Notes: a model not told the origin generated them from the sequence alone. Positions 9,440 through 18,480 are shown, counted from the first letter of the stretch. The stretch is 64,000 nucleotides of DNA from Rhodococcus sp. P-2 (GCF_016598535.1 NZ_CP066779.1:6233786-6297785); one strand, 5' to 3'. Made by a program: numbers and translations.

Positions 9440-10381
9440 GTGAGCACGTTCACCCTTCCGCTGCCCGTGGTCGCGTTCTTGTTGAAGCCGTACTTCCGTC
9501 TGGCTTTCAACTCGAGACTGCCGTATCGGATTCAACGTCTGCTGCTCGAGGCCGGGGCACCACTACAGCAGGTCCCAGCGGGCGCCGTCGTGCGCCCGCT
9601 GGAGCTGGCTTGCCGACCGGCGGAGAAGATCACCGTCGGCGCAACCGAGCGCCCCACTGCAGTTCTCTACCTGCACGGCGGGGCATACACGCTGGGTTCG
9701 CTGGCCACACACCGTTCTCTCGCAGCGCATCTCGCACGTGAGTCGTCCAGTGCGGTCTTCACGCTGGACTACCGTCTCGCACCCGAGAACCCGTATCCCG
9801 CCGCGCTCGACGACGCGGTCTCTGCTTTCATGCAGTTGGTCACCGAGTTCGACTATTCGGAGGACCGCGTTGCCATCGCCGGCGATTCGGCCGGTGGCGG
9901 TTTGGCCGCCGCGACCGCTCTGCGTCTGATCGAGCGCCACGGCGTGACCCCCGGCGCGCTTGCGTTGATCTCACCGTGGGTCGATCCGGGCGATCGGGGT
10001 GCCACCAAAAAGGCCGACCTCGTCGTCAACACCGCGTGGTCCTTCGATGCCGCCGACGCTTACCTTGCCGGTGGCGATCGCACCGATCCCGGCTACGCAC
10101 CGATGCACGGCAAGCTCGACGGGTTGCCACCCACCAGGATTCACGTCGGGTCGGAGGAAGTTCTCTACCCGCAGATCATGACGTTCACCGACAAACTCGC
10201 CGCTGCCGGCGTCGACGTGTCCCTGGTCGAGTACGCACGACTGTGGCACGTGGCTCACGCCCAGGCGTCACTGGTCAAGGAAGCAGCAGACGCCGTTGCC
10301 GACCTCGGCCAATTCATCGCCTCGAAACTGATTCGCGCCAAGGATGATTCGAGTTCAGCGGTGGGATCGAGCGCTCACTGA
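9440..10381 (+). CDS. Alpha/beta hydrolase (hormone-sensitive lipase family esterase)
   Basis: 313 residues, GTG start preceded by AGGAG. The oxyanion-hole motif HGG (about residue 78) and nucleophile elbow GDSAGG (about residue 147) place it in the HSL family; the catalytic histidine is probably in LWHVAHAQ near the end. It is the third gene of the monooxygenase/SDR set, 45 bp after the SDR, and would hydrolyse the ester product. It is LipR-like. The 3' end shares a 13-bp direct repeat with the 3' end of the convergent gene. Confidence 0.88.
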   Translation: MSTFTLPLPVVAFLLKPYFRLAFNSRLPYRIQRLLLEAGAPLQQVPAGAVVRPLELACRPAEKITVGATERPTAVLYLHGGAYTLGSLATHRSLAAHLARESSSAVFTLDYRLAPENPYPAALDDAVSAFMQLVTEFDYSEDRVAIAGDSAGGGLAAATALRLIERHGVTPGALALISPWVDPGDRGATKKADLVVNTAWSFDAADAYLAGGDRTDPGYAPMHGKLDGLPPTRIHVGSEEVLYPQIMTFTDKLAAAGVDVSLVEYARLWHVAHAQASLVKEAADAVADLGQFIASKLIRAKDDSSSAVGSSAH

Positions 10382-10416
10382 CGGGTGGCCGACTCCGTCT
10401 ATGTCACTGACGGGTG
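10375..10416. repeat. 13-bp direct repeat across two convergent stop codons
   Basis: TCACTGACGGGTG occurs at 10375-10387 and 10404-10416. The first copy contains the stop of the plus-strand esterase; the second contains the stop of the minus-strand binding protein. The period is 29 bp. Confidence 0.85.
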
Positions 10417-11288
10417 TCCCACCAGGTGCGGGCGACTTCCGAGGCTGACGCGTTGCCGGCCCGCACCTGCTCGATCATCGTGGCGAGGTCGGTGGTGGAC
10501 AGTTCACCGGCGACGACGCTGAGCGCCTTGACAGCCGAATCTCCCAGTGCGCCCGTTCGGAAAAGCGGAACGACGTTCTGCGCAGCCAGAACGTGATTCG
10601 AATCAGCGAGCACTGTGACGGCATCGGATTGTGCCAGTGCTGACAGCGTCGTGGTTCCGAATACTTGTGCACCGGGCACGTCGACCGGTGTTGTCAGATC
10701 GACCCCGGCGAAGACACACTCGGCGCCCTCGGCCAACTGTTCCACTGCCCCGTCCTCGACGAATCTCGCGGAGACGAGGGGCGTTGCCGCGGCACATGAA
10801 GGGGCAAAGGCCTCTATCGTCTTCGCTCCCAACGACTGTGCGTATGCGGTGTCGAGTGCAACGACCGCACGGTCTTCGGCCATCGCATAGTCGGAGACCG
10901 AAAGACCCTCCGGCAGAGAGCGACTCAAGGCTTCGAAGACGTCGTCGGCCTTGCGGGCCGGGGATGACGGGTCGTAGTGATCGAGCAGCGCACCGGTGAA
11001 CTCGGGTACCAGCGTGACTCGCGCTGCGTCCAGAGCCTCGAGTGATTGGTTTCGGCCACCACCCACCGATTCGACGCGAGCCGACAGGCCGGACGAGGAG
11101 AGCACCGTCGAATACACTTCGGCCAACACCGAACTCTCCACTGATGCGTCAGCAGCCACCACGATCTGCTCGCGAGACTCCGCTCCGGCGCCCTCTACCA
11201 CCGAATCACCGTTTGCGCATCCGCTGAGAATCGGCAGGACCATCAGTGCTGCAACAACAGTCGAATACTTCGTGCGTGTGCTCTTCAC
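10404..11288 (-). CDS. Glycine betaine/osmoprotectant-type ABC substrate-binding lipoprotein (second copy)
   Basis: About 294 residues. The GTG at 11288 is preceded by AGGA and gives a compact lipoprotein signal (MKSTRTKYSTVV to lipobox LSGC); an ATG at 11312 is possible. The body resembles OpuC/ProX proteins (VTLVPEFTGALLDHYDP compared with VIPDYTGNLLQYLDP in the next gene). It is transcribed away from the complete importer operon that starts at 11491. It has no membrane or ATPase partner of its own and probably feeds the same transporter with a different solute range. Confidence 0.85.
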   Translation of the reverse strand: MKSTRTKYSTVVAALMVLPILSGCANGDSVVEGAGAESREQIVVAADASVESSVLAEVYSTVLSSSGLSARVESVGGGRNQSLEALDAARVTLVPEFTGALLDHYDPSSPARKADDVFEALSRSLPEGLSVSDYAMAEDRAVVALDTAYAQSLGAKTIEAFAPSCAAATPLVSARFVEDGAVEQLAEGAECVFAGVDLTTPVDVPGAQVFGTTTLSALAQSDAVTVLADSNHVLAAQNVVPLFRTGALGDSAVKALSVVAGELSTTDLATMIEQVRAGNASASEVARTWWDTRQ

Positions 11289-11490
11289 CGAAATCCTCAC
11301 ATCCAATCCCATGGATCGAAAACCGTGCCATGTCGGTACCTATCGTTACACTTGTCGGGCGATGCGCGGTAACCAGTCCTGACGCTGCCACTCGGTGGCG
11401 GCGCCGTCGAAGTCACCCAGGTGGCTTCGCCACAAGGGATGGTCACCGACGCCCGAAACACGGGACGCCCGAAAAACCGGAAGGACGCTC

Positions 11491-12429
11491 ATGCGCACCT
11501 CACGATTTCGTTCCAACCGTTGGCTCGTAGCCGCGGCAACTGTCGTCTCTCTCACTGCACTGACAGCGTGCGGTAGCAGTGACGGTGACTCCAACAGCGA
11601 TCCCAACGCGGTCGTCGTCGGCTCCGCCAACTTCACCGAATCCGAGACGATCGCCAACATCTACGCCGAAGCACTGCGTGTCAACGGGTTCGATGTCTCC
11701 ACGTCGTTCAACGTCGGCAGCCGTGAGGCGTACATTCCGGCGCTCAAGGACGGGTCGATCAGCGTAATTCCGGATTACACGGGAAATCTCCTGCAGTACT
11801 TGGATCCCGACAGCACGGCCACCAGCTCCGCTGACGTCCTCGCCGCCCTTCCCGCAGCTCTCGGGTCGGAATTGGCAATTGCGACGCCTGCATCCGCCGA
11901 GGACAAGGACGCCGTCGTCGTCACGAAAGAAACCGCCGACAAGTGGAACCTGAAGACGATTGCCGATCTGGCTCCGCATTCCGCCGAAGTCAAGTTCGGT
12001 GCTCCGGCCGAGTTCCAGGAACGTCCAGCCGGATTGCCCGGTTTGAAGTCCAATTACGGGCTCGACATCTCGGCTGCCAACTTCGTTCCGATCGCCGACG
12101 GCGGTGGACCGGCAACCGTGAAGGCGCTCTCGTCCGGTGACATCACCGCAGCAAACATCTTCACGACGTCGGCCTCCATCCCGGCGAACAACTTCGTGGT
12201 TCTCGAAGACCCGAAGAACAATTTCCCGGCTCAGAACGTGGTGCCGGTGCTGCGTGCCTCGAAGTCTTCCGACAAGCTGAAGACGGTCCTCGATGCGGTG
12301 TCCGCCAAGCTCACCACCGAAGAATTGTTGGCTCTCAACGTCCAGGTGTCCGGCGACACCAAGACGGAGCCGGCAGCGGCGGCCAAGGCGTGGGTGACGG
12401 CGCAGGGCCTCGACAAGCCGGTCTCGTAG
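11491..12429 (+). CDS. Osmoprotectant ABC transporter substrate-binding lipoprotein (ProX/OpuCC-like)
   Basis: 312 residues from the ATG preceded by GGAAGGA. The signal peptide ends in lipobox LTAC, so the mature protein is membrane-anchored outside the cell. The OpuAC-type fold is recognisable from ANFTESETIANIYAEALRVNGFDV and VIPDYTGNLLQYLDP. It is the first gene of a four-gene importer operon for betaine, carnitine or choline-like solutes. The leader holds an 11-bp direct repeat (GACGCCCGAAA at 11448 and 11464). Confidence 0.9.
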   Translation: MRTSRFRSNRWLVAAATVVSLTALTACGSSDGDSNSDPNAVVVGSANFTESETIANIYAEALRVNGFDVSTSFNVGSREAYIPALKDGSISVIPDYTGNLLQYLDPDSTATSSADVLAALPAALGSELAIATPASAEDKDAVVVTKETADKWNLKTIADLAPHSAEVKFGAPAEFQERPAGLPGLKSNYGLDISAANFVPIADGGGPATVKALSSGDITAANIFTTSASIPANNFVVLEDPKNNFPAQNVVPVLRASKSSDKLKTVLDAVSAKLTTEELLALNVQVSGDTKTEPAAAAKAWVTAQGLDKPVS

Positions 12430-12433
12430 TCAC

Positions 12434-13579
12434 GTGATCACCTTCGAGGGTGTCACCAAGCAGTACCCGGACGGCACCACCGCCGTCGACCGTCTCGATC
12501 TCACCATCGAGGCCGAGTCGTTCACGGTGTTCGTGGGGCCGTCCGGGTGCGGCAAGACGACGTCGATGCGCATGATCAACCGGATGATCACACCGACGTC
12601 GGGCAAGATCTTCGTCGACGGTCGTGACATCGCCCAGACCGACGCGGTGAAACTGCGTCTCGGCATCGGGTACGTCATTCAGAATGCCGGCCTACTTCCC
12701 CACCGCACCGTGATCGACAACGTCGCAACGGTTCCGGTGCTGCGTGGTGAGTCCCGCCGCGCCGCACGTAAAGCCGCGTTGGGTGTTCTCGAACGAGTCG
12801 GTCTGGACATTTCACTTGCCACTCGCTATCCCGGGCAACTCTCGGGTGGGCAACAGCAACGGGTGGGAGTAGCCCGTGCGCTGGCAGCCGATCCGCCGAT
12901 CCTGTTGATGGACGAGCCCTTCAGCGCCGTCGATCCCGTGGTGCGTGAGGATTTGCAGACCGAAATGCTCCGTCTGCAAAGCGAACTGAAGAAGACGATC
13001 GTCTTTGTCACCCACGACATCGACGAGGCAGTCAAACTCGGTGATCACATTGCCGTCTTCGGCCCCGGCGGACGGCTTCAGCAGGTGGCGGCGCCTCGCG
13101 ACGTGTTGGCCGCACCGGCAACGGATTTTGTCGCCGGATTCGTCGGACGCGATCGCGGCTATCGGGGATTGTCGTTCCGTGCTGCCGACGAGGTCCCGCT
13201 TCACCCGGTCCGTACGGCCGTCGAGAACGAGTTGAAGGCTCTGCGTCTCGAATTGGGCGAGTGGGTTCTCGTGGTCACGGACAACGGAAGTCCACAGGGA
13301 TGGATCGACGTGACCGGCGTCGAAGGTCTGCGCTCGGGACGCACTCTTGCGCAGTCGACGTCGGCCGGAGGTTCGTTGTTCTCCCCCGGCGGCGATCTCC
13401 GCCAAGCACTCGATGCGGCAATCTCTTCCCCTTCCGGTATCGGTGTTGCCGTCGACGCAGAGGGCGCGGTGATCGGCGGGATCCTCGGTTCCGAAGTCGT
13501 CGCGAAATTGGCAGATCAGCGTCGACGCGAGGACGAGGAACGCAACCGAGTCGCCTTCACCGAGGGATTCGGGGCGTAG
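12434..13579 (+). CDS. Osmoprotectant ABC transporter ATPase (OpuCA/ProV-like)
   Basis: 381 residues, GTG start 4 bp after the binding-protein stop. Walker A GPSGCGKTT (about residues 36-44), signature LSGGQQQR, Walker B ILLMDEPFSAVDP and H-loop FVTHD are intact. The C-terminal third is long enough for the CBS-type regulatory region of ionic-strength sensing OpuA/OpuC ATPases, though its sequence is divergent. It energises the two permeases that follow. Confidence 0.92.
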   Translation: MITFEGVTKQYPDGTTAVDRLDLTIEAESFTVFVGPSGCGKTTSMRMINRMITPTSGKIFVDGRDIAQTDAVKLRLGIGYVIQNAGLLPHRTVIDNVATVPVLRGESRRAARKAALGVLERVGLDISLATRYPGQLSGGQQQRVGVARALAADPPILLMDEPFSAVDPVVREDLQTEMLRLQSELKKTIVFVTHDIDEAVKLGDHIAVFGPGGRLQQVAAPRDVLAAPATDFVAGFVGRDRGYRGLSFRAADEVPLHPVRTAVENELKALRLELGEWVLVVTDNGSPQGWIDVTGVEGLRSGRTLAQSTSAGGSLFSPGGDLRQALDAAISSPSGIGVAVDAEGAVIGGILGSEVVAKLADQRRREDEERNRVAFTEGFGA

Positions 13580-13583
13580 CGGC

Positions 13584-14273
13584 ATGCGCTGGCTCATCGA
13601 CAATTTCTCGACGGTCGTGGATTACTCGAAGACCCATCTGTATCTGGCGCTGCTCCCCTTGCTGATCGGTCTCCTGATTGCCGTTCCGGTCGGTACAGCG
13701 ATCCGCAACGTCAGGTGGCTGCGCCGAATCACGTTGACCCTGGCGAGCATCGCGTTCACGATTCCGTCGCTCGCGCTGTTCGTCACGATTCCTCAGTTGT
13801 TCGGCCTCAAGACCCTTGATCCGCTCAACGTGGTGATCGCACTCAGCGTGTATGCGACGGCACTGCTCATCCGGGCTGTGCCCGAAGCACTCGACTCGGT
13901 GCCGGACAACGTCATCGACGCCTCCACCGCCGTCGGATTCACGCCACTACGACGCGCCCTGACGGTCGAGTTGCCGTTGGCGCTGCCGGTCATGATCGCG
14001 AACATCAGAGTTATTGCCGTTACCAATATTTCGCTGGTGTCGGTCGGATCACTGATCGGAATCGGCGGGCTGGGAGTTCTGTTCAAACAGGGTTACGACC
14101 GCGACTACCCGGACCAGATCGTTGCCGGCATCATCGCGATCGTCGTGCTGGCACTGGCGCTCGATCTGATCCTGTATCTGATCGGCCGATTCCTGACCCC
14201 GTGGACCAGGACCTCGACCTCGACCTCTTCGAAGGTTCCCGCCGTCCTGTCAGCCGAGGGGGAACCCGTATGA
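13584..14273 (+). CDS. Osmoprotectant ABC transporter permease (OpuCB-like)
   Basis: 229 residues with about six hydrophobic segments. The inner-membrane ABC permease loop is visible as IDASTAVGFTPLRRALTVELPLALPVMIANI, followed by the GIGGLGVLFKQGY signature of OpuB/OpuC permeases. The start is 4 bp after the ATPase stop, and the end overlaps the next permease by ATGA. Confidence 0.9.
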   Translation: MRWLIDNFSTVVDYSKTHLYLALLPLLIGLLIAVPVGTAIRNVRWLRRITLTLASIAFTIPSLALFVTIPQLFGLKTLDPLNVVIALSVYATALLIRAVPEALDSVPDNVIDASTAVGFTPLRRALTVELPLALPVMIANIRVIAVTNISLVSVGSLIGIGGLGVLFKQGYDRDYPDQIVAGIIAIVVLALALDLILYLIGRFLTPWTRTSTSTSSKVPAVLSAEGEPV

Positions 14274-14959
14274 GCATCTTCACCGGAGCCTGGGACTTCA
14301 TCGTCGATCCCGGAAATTGGAGCGGCGACACCGGAATCGGCACACGCATTCTCCAGCACCTGTGGTACAGCGTTCTGGCCGTGGCACTTTCGGCCGTGAT
14401 CGCGGTGCCCATCGGATTGCTCATCGGCCATCTACGCCGCGGTGAGATCGTGGTCGTCAGTCTGGTCAACGCACTGCGGTCGTTGCCCACACTCGGCCTG
14501 CTGACGTTCCTCGTTCTTCTCATGGGACTCGGGGTGATGCCGCCGATTCTCGCGCTCGTGATCCTCGGCATTCCCCCACTCCTCGCCGGCACGTACGCCG
14601 GAATCGCCAGCGTCGACCGTGGCGTCGTCGAGGCCGCGCGGGCGATGGGTATGACCGAACTCCAAGTACTCTTCCGCGTCGAGATACCCAATGCGCTGCC
14701 ATTGATTCTCGGCGGACTCCGCAACGCCACACTGCAGGTGATTGCCACAGCGACGGTCGCTGCCTACGTCAACCTCGGCGGTCTCGGCCGGTACATCTTC
14801 GACGGTCTCGCTCTCTACAAGTACGACCGAGTTGTCGTCGGCGCAATCCTGGTCGCGGTGGTGGCTCTCGTCGTGGACGGCCTACTGGCACTGGTGGTCT
14901 GGGCATCGGTTCCCGGCACCGGCAGGCTGCGTCGAACACCCGACCTCGCTCGTCTGTAG
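14270..14959 (+). CDS. Osmoprotectant ABC transporter permease (OpuCD-like)
   Basis: 229 residues. The start is the ATG in the ATGA overlap with the preceding permease; the open frame extends 69 bp further up, but only inside that gene. The permease loop VEAARAMGMTELQVLFRVEIPNALPLILGGL and the YVNLGGLGRYIFDG segment are typical. It forms the heterodimeric channel with the preceding protein and is the last gene of the operon. Confidence 0.9.
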   Translation: MSIFTGAWDFIVDPGNWSGDTGIGTRILQHLWYSVLAVALSAVIAVPIGLLIGHLRRGEIVVVSLVNALRSLPTLGLLTFLVLLMGLGVMPPILALVILGIPPLLAGTYAGIASVDRGVVEAARAMGMTELQVLFRVEIPNALPLILGGLRNATLQVIATATVAAYVNLGGLGRYIFDGLALYKYDRVVVGAILVAVVALVVDGLLALVVWASVPGTGRLRRTPDLARL

Positions 14960-14976
14960 CGCGAGAATCCCACGAA

Positions 14977-15021
14977 AAAGCCCCGATCGGAACCTTGTGT
15001 GCGGGTTCCGATCGGGGCTTT
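14977..15021. terminator. Bidirectional terminator between the osmoprotectant operon and malic enzyme
   Basis: A perfect 18-bp stem (14977-14994 with 15004-15021) closes a 9-nt loop. AAA on the left and TTT on the right give a U-tract in either direction between convergent genes. Confidence 0.92.
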
Positions 15022-15032
15022 CGTAGTCCCTC

Positions 15033-16226
15033 TTAGCTGGTCACGCCCTCAGCATGCGCTGCGGCCGCGACGGCTTCCGCTACTGCGGGTGCCACGCGAG
15101 GGTCGAGTGGGCTGGGGACGATTTTGTCCGCTGCCAACTCGTCGCCGACCACCGACAGGATTGCCTCGGCGGCAGCGAGCTTCATACCTTCGGTGATGCG
15201 ACGGGCGCCGGCGTCGAGCGCGCCCTTGAACACACCGGGGAAGGCGAGAACGTTGTTGATCTGGTTCGGGAAATCACTGCGACCCGTAGCCACGATCGCC
15301 GCATACTTCGACGCGGTCTCGGGGTGAATCTCCGGATCCGGGTTGGAGAGCGCGAACACGATCGACTCGGGAGCCATCGAAGCGATGAGCTCCTCCGGGA
15401 TCTTGCCCGCCGAGACACCCAGGAACACGTCAGCACCTTCGAGTGCCTCGATGGCACCACCGTGCAGGTCGCGGGGATTGGTGCGGGCTGCGAGTTCTGC
15501 CTTCACGTCGTTGAGGTCGCTGCGCTCACCCGAGATGATGCCCTTCGAGTCCAGCACGATGACGTCGCTGATTCCGGCGGCGAGCAGGATGTTCGCGCAG
15601 GCAACACCCGCAGCGCCGGCGCCGGAGATGACGACCTTGAGTGTGGTGATGTCGCGGCTCTGGACCTTGACAGCGCCCTTGAGGGCAGCGAGGACCACGA
15701 TGGCGGTTCCGTGCTGATCGTCGTGCATGACGGGGCAGTCGAGGGCTTCGATGACGCGCTTCTCGATCTCGAAGCAGCGCGGTGCCGAGATGTCCTCGAG
15801 GTTGACCGCGCCGAAGCTCGGGCGCAGACGGATGAGCGTCTCGACGATCTCGTCGGGATCCTTGGTGTCGAGAACCAGCGGAATGGAGTTCAGTCCGGCG
15901 AAGTTCTTGAACAGTGCCGACTTGCCCTCCATGACGGGCAGCGATGCGCGCGGGCCGATGTCGCCGAGCCCGAGAACCGCGGTGCCGTCGCTGACCACCA
16001 CGACGAGTCGGTTGGTCCACGTGTATCGATCGGCGAGGGTTTCGTCTGCAGCGATGGCGCGGCTCACCTGAGCAACACCCGGCGTGTAGGCGATCGAGAG
16101 GGCCCGCTGCGTATCGAGCGGTGCTGTGGTCTCGACCGAGAGCTTGCCACCGACGTGAGCGGCAAAGATTTCTTCGTCGGTCAACTCGACCTTGGGTACG
16201 TTGATGGCTTCAGTCACGAGGGACAC
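15033..16226 (-). CDS. NAD(P)-dependent malic enzyme, short type
   Basis: 397 residues from the GTG at 16226, which has AGGAG at ideal spacing; the open frame runs to 16310 without a comparable site. It converts malate to pyruvate and CO2. The N-terminal malic domain (LSIAYTPGVAQVSRAIA, then SDGTAVLGLGDIGPRASLPVMEGKSALF) and the dinucleotide-binding fold (VVISGAGAAGVACANILLAAG) are intact. It lacks the phosphotransacetylase tail of long MaeB proteins and matches the size of corynebacterial MalE. It is monocistronic between a terminator and a 390-bp upstream gap. Confidence 0.94.
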   Translation of the reverse strand: MSLVTEAINVPKVELTDEEIFAAHVGGKLSVETTAPLDTQRALSIAYTPGVAQVSRAIAADETLADRYTWTNRLVVVVSDGTAVLGLGDIGPRASLPVMEGKSALFKNFAGLNSIPLVLDTKDPDEIVETLIRLRPSFGAVNLEDISAPRCFEIEKRVIEALDCPVMHDDQHGTAIVVLAALKGAVKVQSRDITTLKVVISGAGAAGVACANILLAAGISDVIVLDSKGIISGERSDLNDVKAELAARTNPRDLHGGAIEALEGADVFLGVSAGKIPEELIASMAPESIVFALSNPDPEIHPETASKYAAIVATGRSDFPNQINNVLAFPGVFKGALDAGARRITEGMKLAAAEAILSVVGDELAADKIVPSPLDPRVAPAVAEAVAAAAHAEGVTS

Positions 16227-16618
16227 GATGACACTCCTGATTAGTCCAGCCTCAAGCGGGGCTGGGTTACTGGGAAGTAATCCTTCGGACCGCTGCGAAA
16301 CCACGTTCACAACGGTCAGAGATCATTTCTTCCGCGAACGACTACTGAGAAGAAGAGCATTCGGCGTGCGCGAGAAAGTGGGCCGCAATACATCCGAAGC
16401 GTCATGGTGTGGGGCGGGTGAGCCCTGGCGTATCCATGCAATCTAGGTTTCGGGAGAAATTCTGACGAAACCTGCACTTCGGGGCCGGGCTGTGGCGCCG
16501 CCTCGAAGTAACTCCAGTTTGCCACCAGAGTCGGATCACAATCAAATCCTCCAAGCGGTCGGATTCCTCACCACACTCAAACCTGAGCCGTCATCCCCAC
16601 GGTGTCATCCCCACCCAG
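16227..16618. other. Non-coding gap upstream of malic enzyme
   Basis: No convincing gene was seen in these 392 bp. They hold the malic enzyme ribosome-binding site (16234-16238), a TTACT/AGTAA inverted repeat near 16267-16280, an 8-bp inverted repeat AGGTTTCG/CGAAACCT (16445-16452 and 16466-16473), and three 14-bp spaced TCATCCCCAC repeats at the right edge. The 8-bp repeat could be an operator or a weak hairpin. Confidence 0.6.
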
Positions 16619-16628
16619 TCATCCCCAC
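16591..16628. repeat. Three TCATCCCCAC units at 14-bp period across a stop codon
   Basis: TCATCCCCAC occurs at 16591, 16605 and 16619. On the minus strand each reads GTGGGGATGA, and the unit at 16619 is the actual stop of the membrane protein gene. With a 14-bp period, the three TGA triplets fall in three different frames. Confidence 0.85.
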
Positions 16629-17011
16629 CACTGCGTCACCAACAACAGCCCCGCCACCACGAGCACGACCACCGATCCGGCAACCGCCGCGATACCCCGC
16701 CTGCGGTCGCACCAGATCTGCGCGGCCAAAGCAACCACCGAGGCCGCAATGTGCGCGGCGATCGACGTTGTTCCCGGTCCCGGGAATCCGCGGTTGCCGC
16801 CCAGATAAGCCGAACCGATGATCACGAGTGTCAAGACCACGATTCCGGCCGCCACGGTGCCACTCAGGGCGCGTAGAGCGCGGACCAGCAGCCATTGCCG
16901 TTTGTCGGCGGGATAGTCGTAGTCGTCTTCGTACTGATAATCCTGATAATCCTGGTACTGGTAGTCGTCCTCGTACCTGTCGTTCCGGCCGTACCTGTCG
17001 TCGTATGTCAT
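16619..17011 (-). CDS. Small membrane protein with Tyr/Asp-rich N-terminus, function unknown
   Basis: 130 residues. The first 35 are very rich in Tyr, Asp and Gln (MTYDDRYGRNDRYEDDYQYQ), followed by about three hydrophobic helices (LSGTVAAGIVVLTLVIIGSAYL, IAAHIAASVVALAAQIW, IAAVAGSVVVLVVAGLLLV) and the end TQWWG. I do not recognise the family. It lies 3 bp after the marC stop in the same direction, so it is probably the last gene of the PHP-marC unit. The acidic tail suggests a cytoplasmic interaction segment. Confidence 0.7.
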   Translation of the reverse strand: MTYDDRYGRNDRYEDDYQYQDYQDYQYEDDYDYPADKRQWLLVRALRALSGTVAAGIVVLTLVIIGSAYLGGNRGFPGPGTTSIAAHIAASVVALAAQIWCDRRRGIAAVAGSVVVLVVAGLLLVTQWWG

Positions 17012-17014
17012 CTC

Positions 17015-17626
17015 TTACGCTCCCGCGACGAATCCGCGGACTGATTCCGCAATGAGTTGAACCGCGATGGCGGCGAGCAATAGACCGGCGATGCGTGCCA
17101 GCAGACTGATGCCACCCTCGCCCAGTATCCGGATCAGTGCCGTCGAGAAGCGCAGGACCACGAACAGCACGAGGTGGATGGACAAAATCGCCAACGCGAT
17201 CGCCAGATACGACGCCGCTTCACCGTCGGCCTGGGCGACAAAGACGATGACGGCCGCAATCGCACCGGGACCAGCCATCATCGGCGTGCCCAAAGGAACG
17301 AGTGCGACGTTGACGTCGTCGGCTCCCTGCGGACGGTTCGAGGCCTTTCCGGTCAGCAGTTCGAGTGCGATGAGAAGGAGGAGTAGTCCGCCGGCGCCCT
17401 GCAATGCCGGAATACCGATGTGGAGGTAGTTGAGGATCGCCTGACCGCCGATGGCGAAGACCGAGATGACCGCAAGGGAGACGGCGGGGGCCTGCCATGC
17501 CGCTCGATTGCGATCTTCACGGCTTTTGCGGCCGACCAGTGACAGGAACACCGGGATGACTCCGGGCGGGTCCATGATCACGAACAGCGTGATGAACACG
17601 GTGAGGTAGAGCGTGGTGTCGAGCAT
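17015..17626 (-). CDS. MarC family integral membrane protein
   Basis: 203 residues, six predicted hydrophobic helices. The MarC/UPF0056 pattern is seen in VFITLFVIMDPPGVIPVFLSL near the start and GAGGLLLLLIALELLTG and PLGTPMMAGPGAIAAVIV in the middle. The family is widespread but its transport role is unsettled; the old link with multiple antibiotic resistance is not supported. Its start overlaps the preceding PHP gene stop by one base (TGATG), so the two are translationally coupled. Confidence 0.88.
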   Translation of the reverse strand: MLDTTLYLTVFITLFVIMDPPGVIPVFLSLVGRKSREDRNRAAWQAPAVSLAVISVFAIGGQAILNYLHIGIPALQGAGGLLLLLIALELLTGKASNRPQGADDVNVALVPLGTPMMAGPGAIAAVIVFVAQADGEAASYLAIALAILSIHLVLFVVLRFSTALIRILGEGGISLLARIAGLLLAAIAVQLIAESVRGFVAGA

Positions 17627-18480
17627 CAGCGCCCAAGTACCTCCACGCCGGTGGCAGCCGAGACGAGTTTGTCGAACTCCGCCTCGTCCGTGAGCTCGTC
17701 GCCGAGTCCGATCGTCTTGTTCTCCCCGTGGTAGTCCGAGGATCCGGTGACTGCCAGACCGAGGTCGACGGCCAGGCGGCGCAGGACGTCGCGATCGTCG
17801 CTGCGATGGTCCGGGTGATCGACTTCGAGACCCCCGAGACCCAGCTCGGCCAGATCACGGATGTGGTCGAGCGCAAGCAATCCGCCGCGCGAACGCGCCC
17901 GTCCATGCGCAAGGACGGTCACTCCCCCGGCTGCTGCCACCAGTTCGACGGCGTACTCGAGCGGAGTGTCGTACTTGGGAACGTCGTATCGCCCGCGACT
18001 GGACAACAGGTCGGAGAAGGCCTCGCTGATGCTCGACACCACTCCCGCTCGCATCAAGGCCGCTGCGACGTGCGGGCGTCCGACAGACGGACCGGCGTCG
18101 GCCAGGATCTGATCGGGATCGACGGGCAGACCGTCACGAGCCATCATCGTCGTCATCACCCGGATACGTTCGACGCGTTCGGCGCGCAGTCGCTCACGTT
18201 CTTTTGCGAATTCGGGGTGCGTCGGATCGAAGAGGTATGCCAGCAGATGAACGGCCACCGGCCAACCACGTTCACCTCGCCCCTCACACGACATCTCCAT
18301 CCCGCGAACGAGGCTGACCCCGCTCGGCAAGGCCTGCGCCGCCTCGGCCCAGCCCGAAGTCGTGTCGTGATCGGTGATGGCGACGACGTCGAGTCCGGCG
18401 TCGGCTGCGGCGCGCATGAGGGCAGCCGGGGTATCGGTGCCGTCCGATGCGTTGGAGTGGGTGTGAAGGTCTATTCGCAC
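17626..18480 (-). CDS. PHP-domain phosphoesterase (TrpH/YciV-like)
   Basis: 284 residues. The PHP metal motifs are clear: DLHTHSNASDGT at residues 4-15, ITDHDTTSGW, a middle HLLAYLF histidine, and GSSDYHG near the end. Characterised relatives hydrolyse 3',5'-nucleoside bisphosphates or the 5' ends of short RNAs. That activity is inferred from the family. It is the first gene of a unit with marC and is divergent from corA. Confidence 0.88.
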   Translation of the reverse strand: MRIDLHTHSNASDGTDTPAALMRAAADAGLDVVAITDHDTTSGWAEAAQALPSGVSLVRGMEMSCEGRGERGWPVAVHLLAYLFDPTHPEFAKERERLRAERVERIRVMTTMMARDGLPVDPDQILADAGPSVGRPHVAAALMRAGVVSSISEAFSDLLSSRGRYDVPKYDTPLEYAVELVAAAGGVTVLAHGRARSRGGLLALDHIRDLAELGLGGLEVDHPDHRSDDRDVLRRLAVDLGLAVTGSSDYHGENKTIGLGDELTDEAEFDKLVSAATGVEVLGR

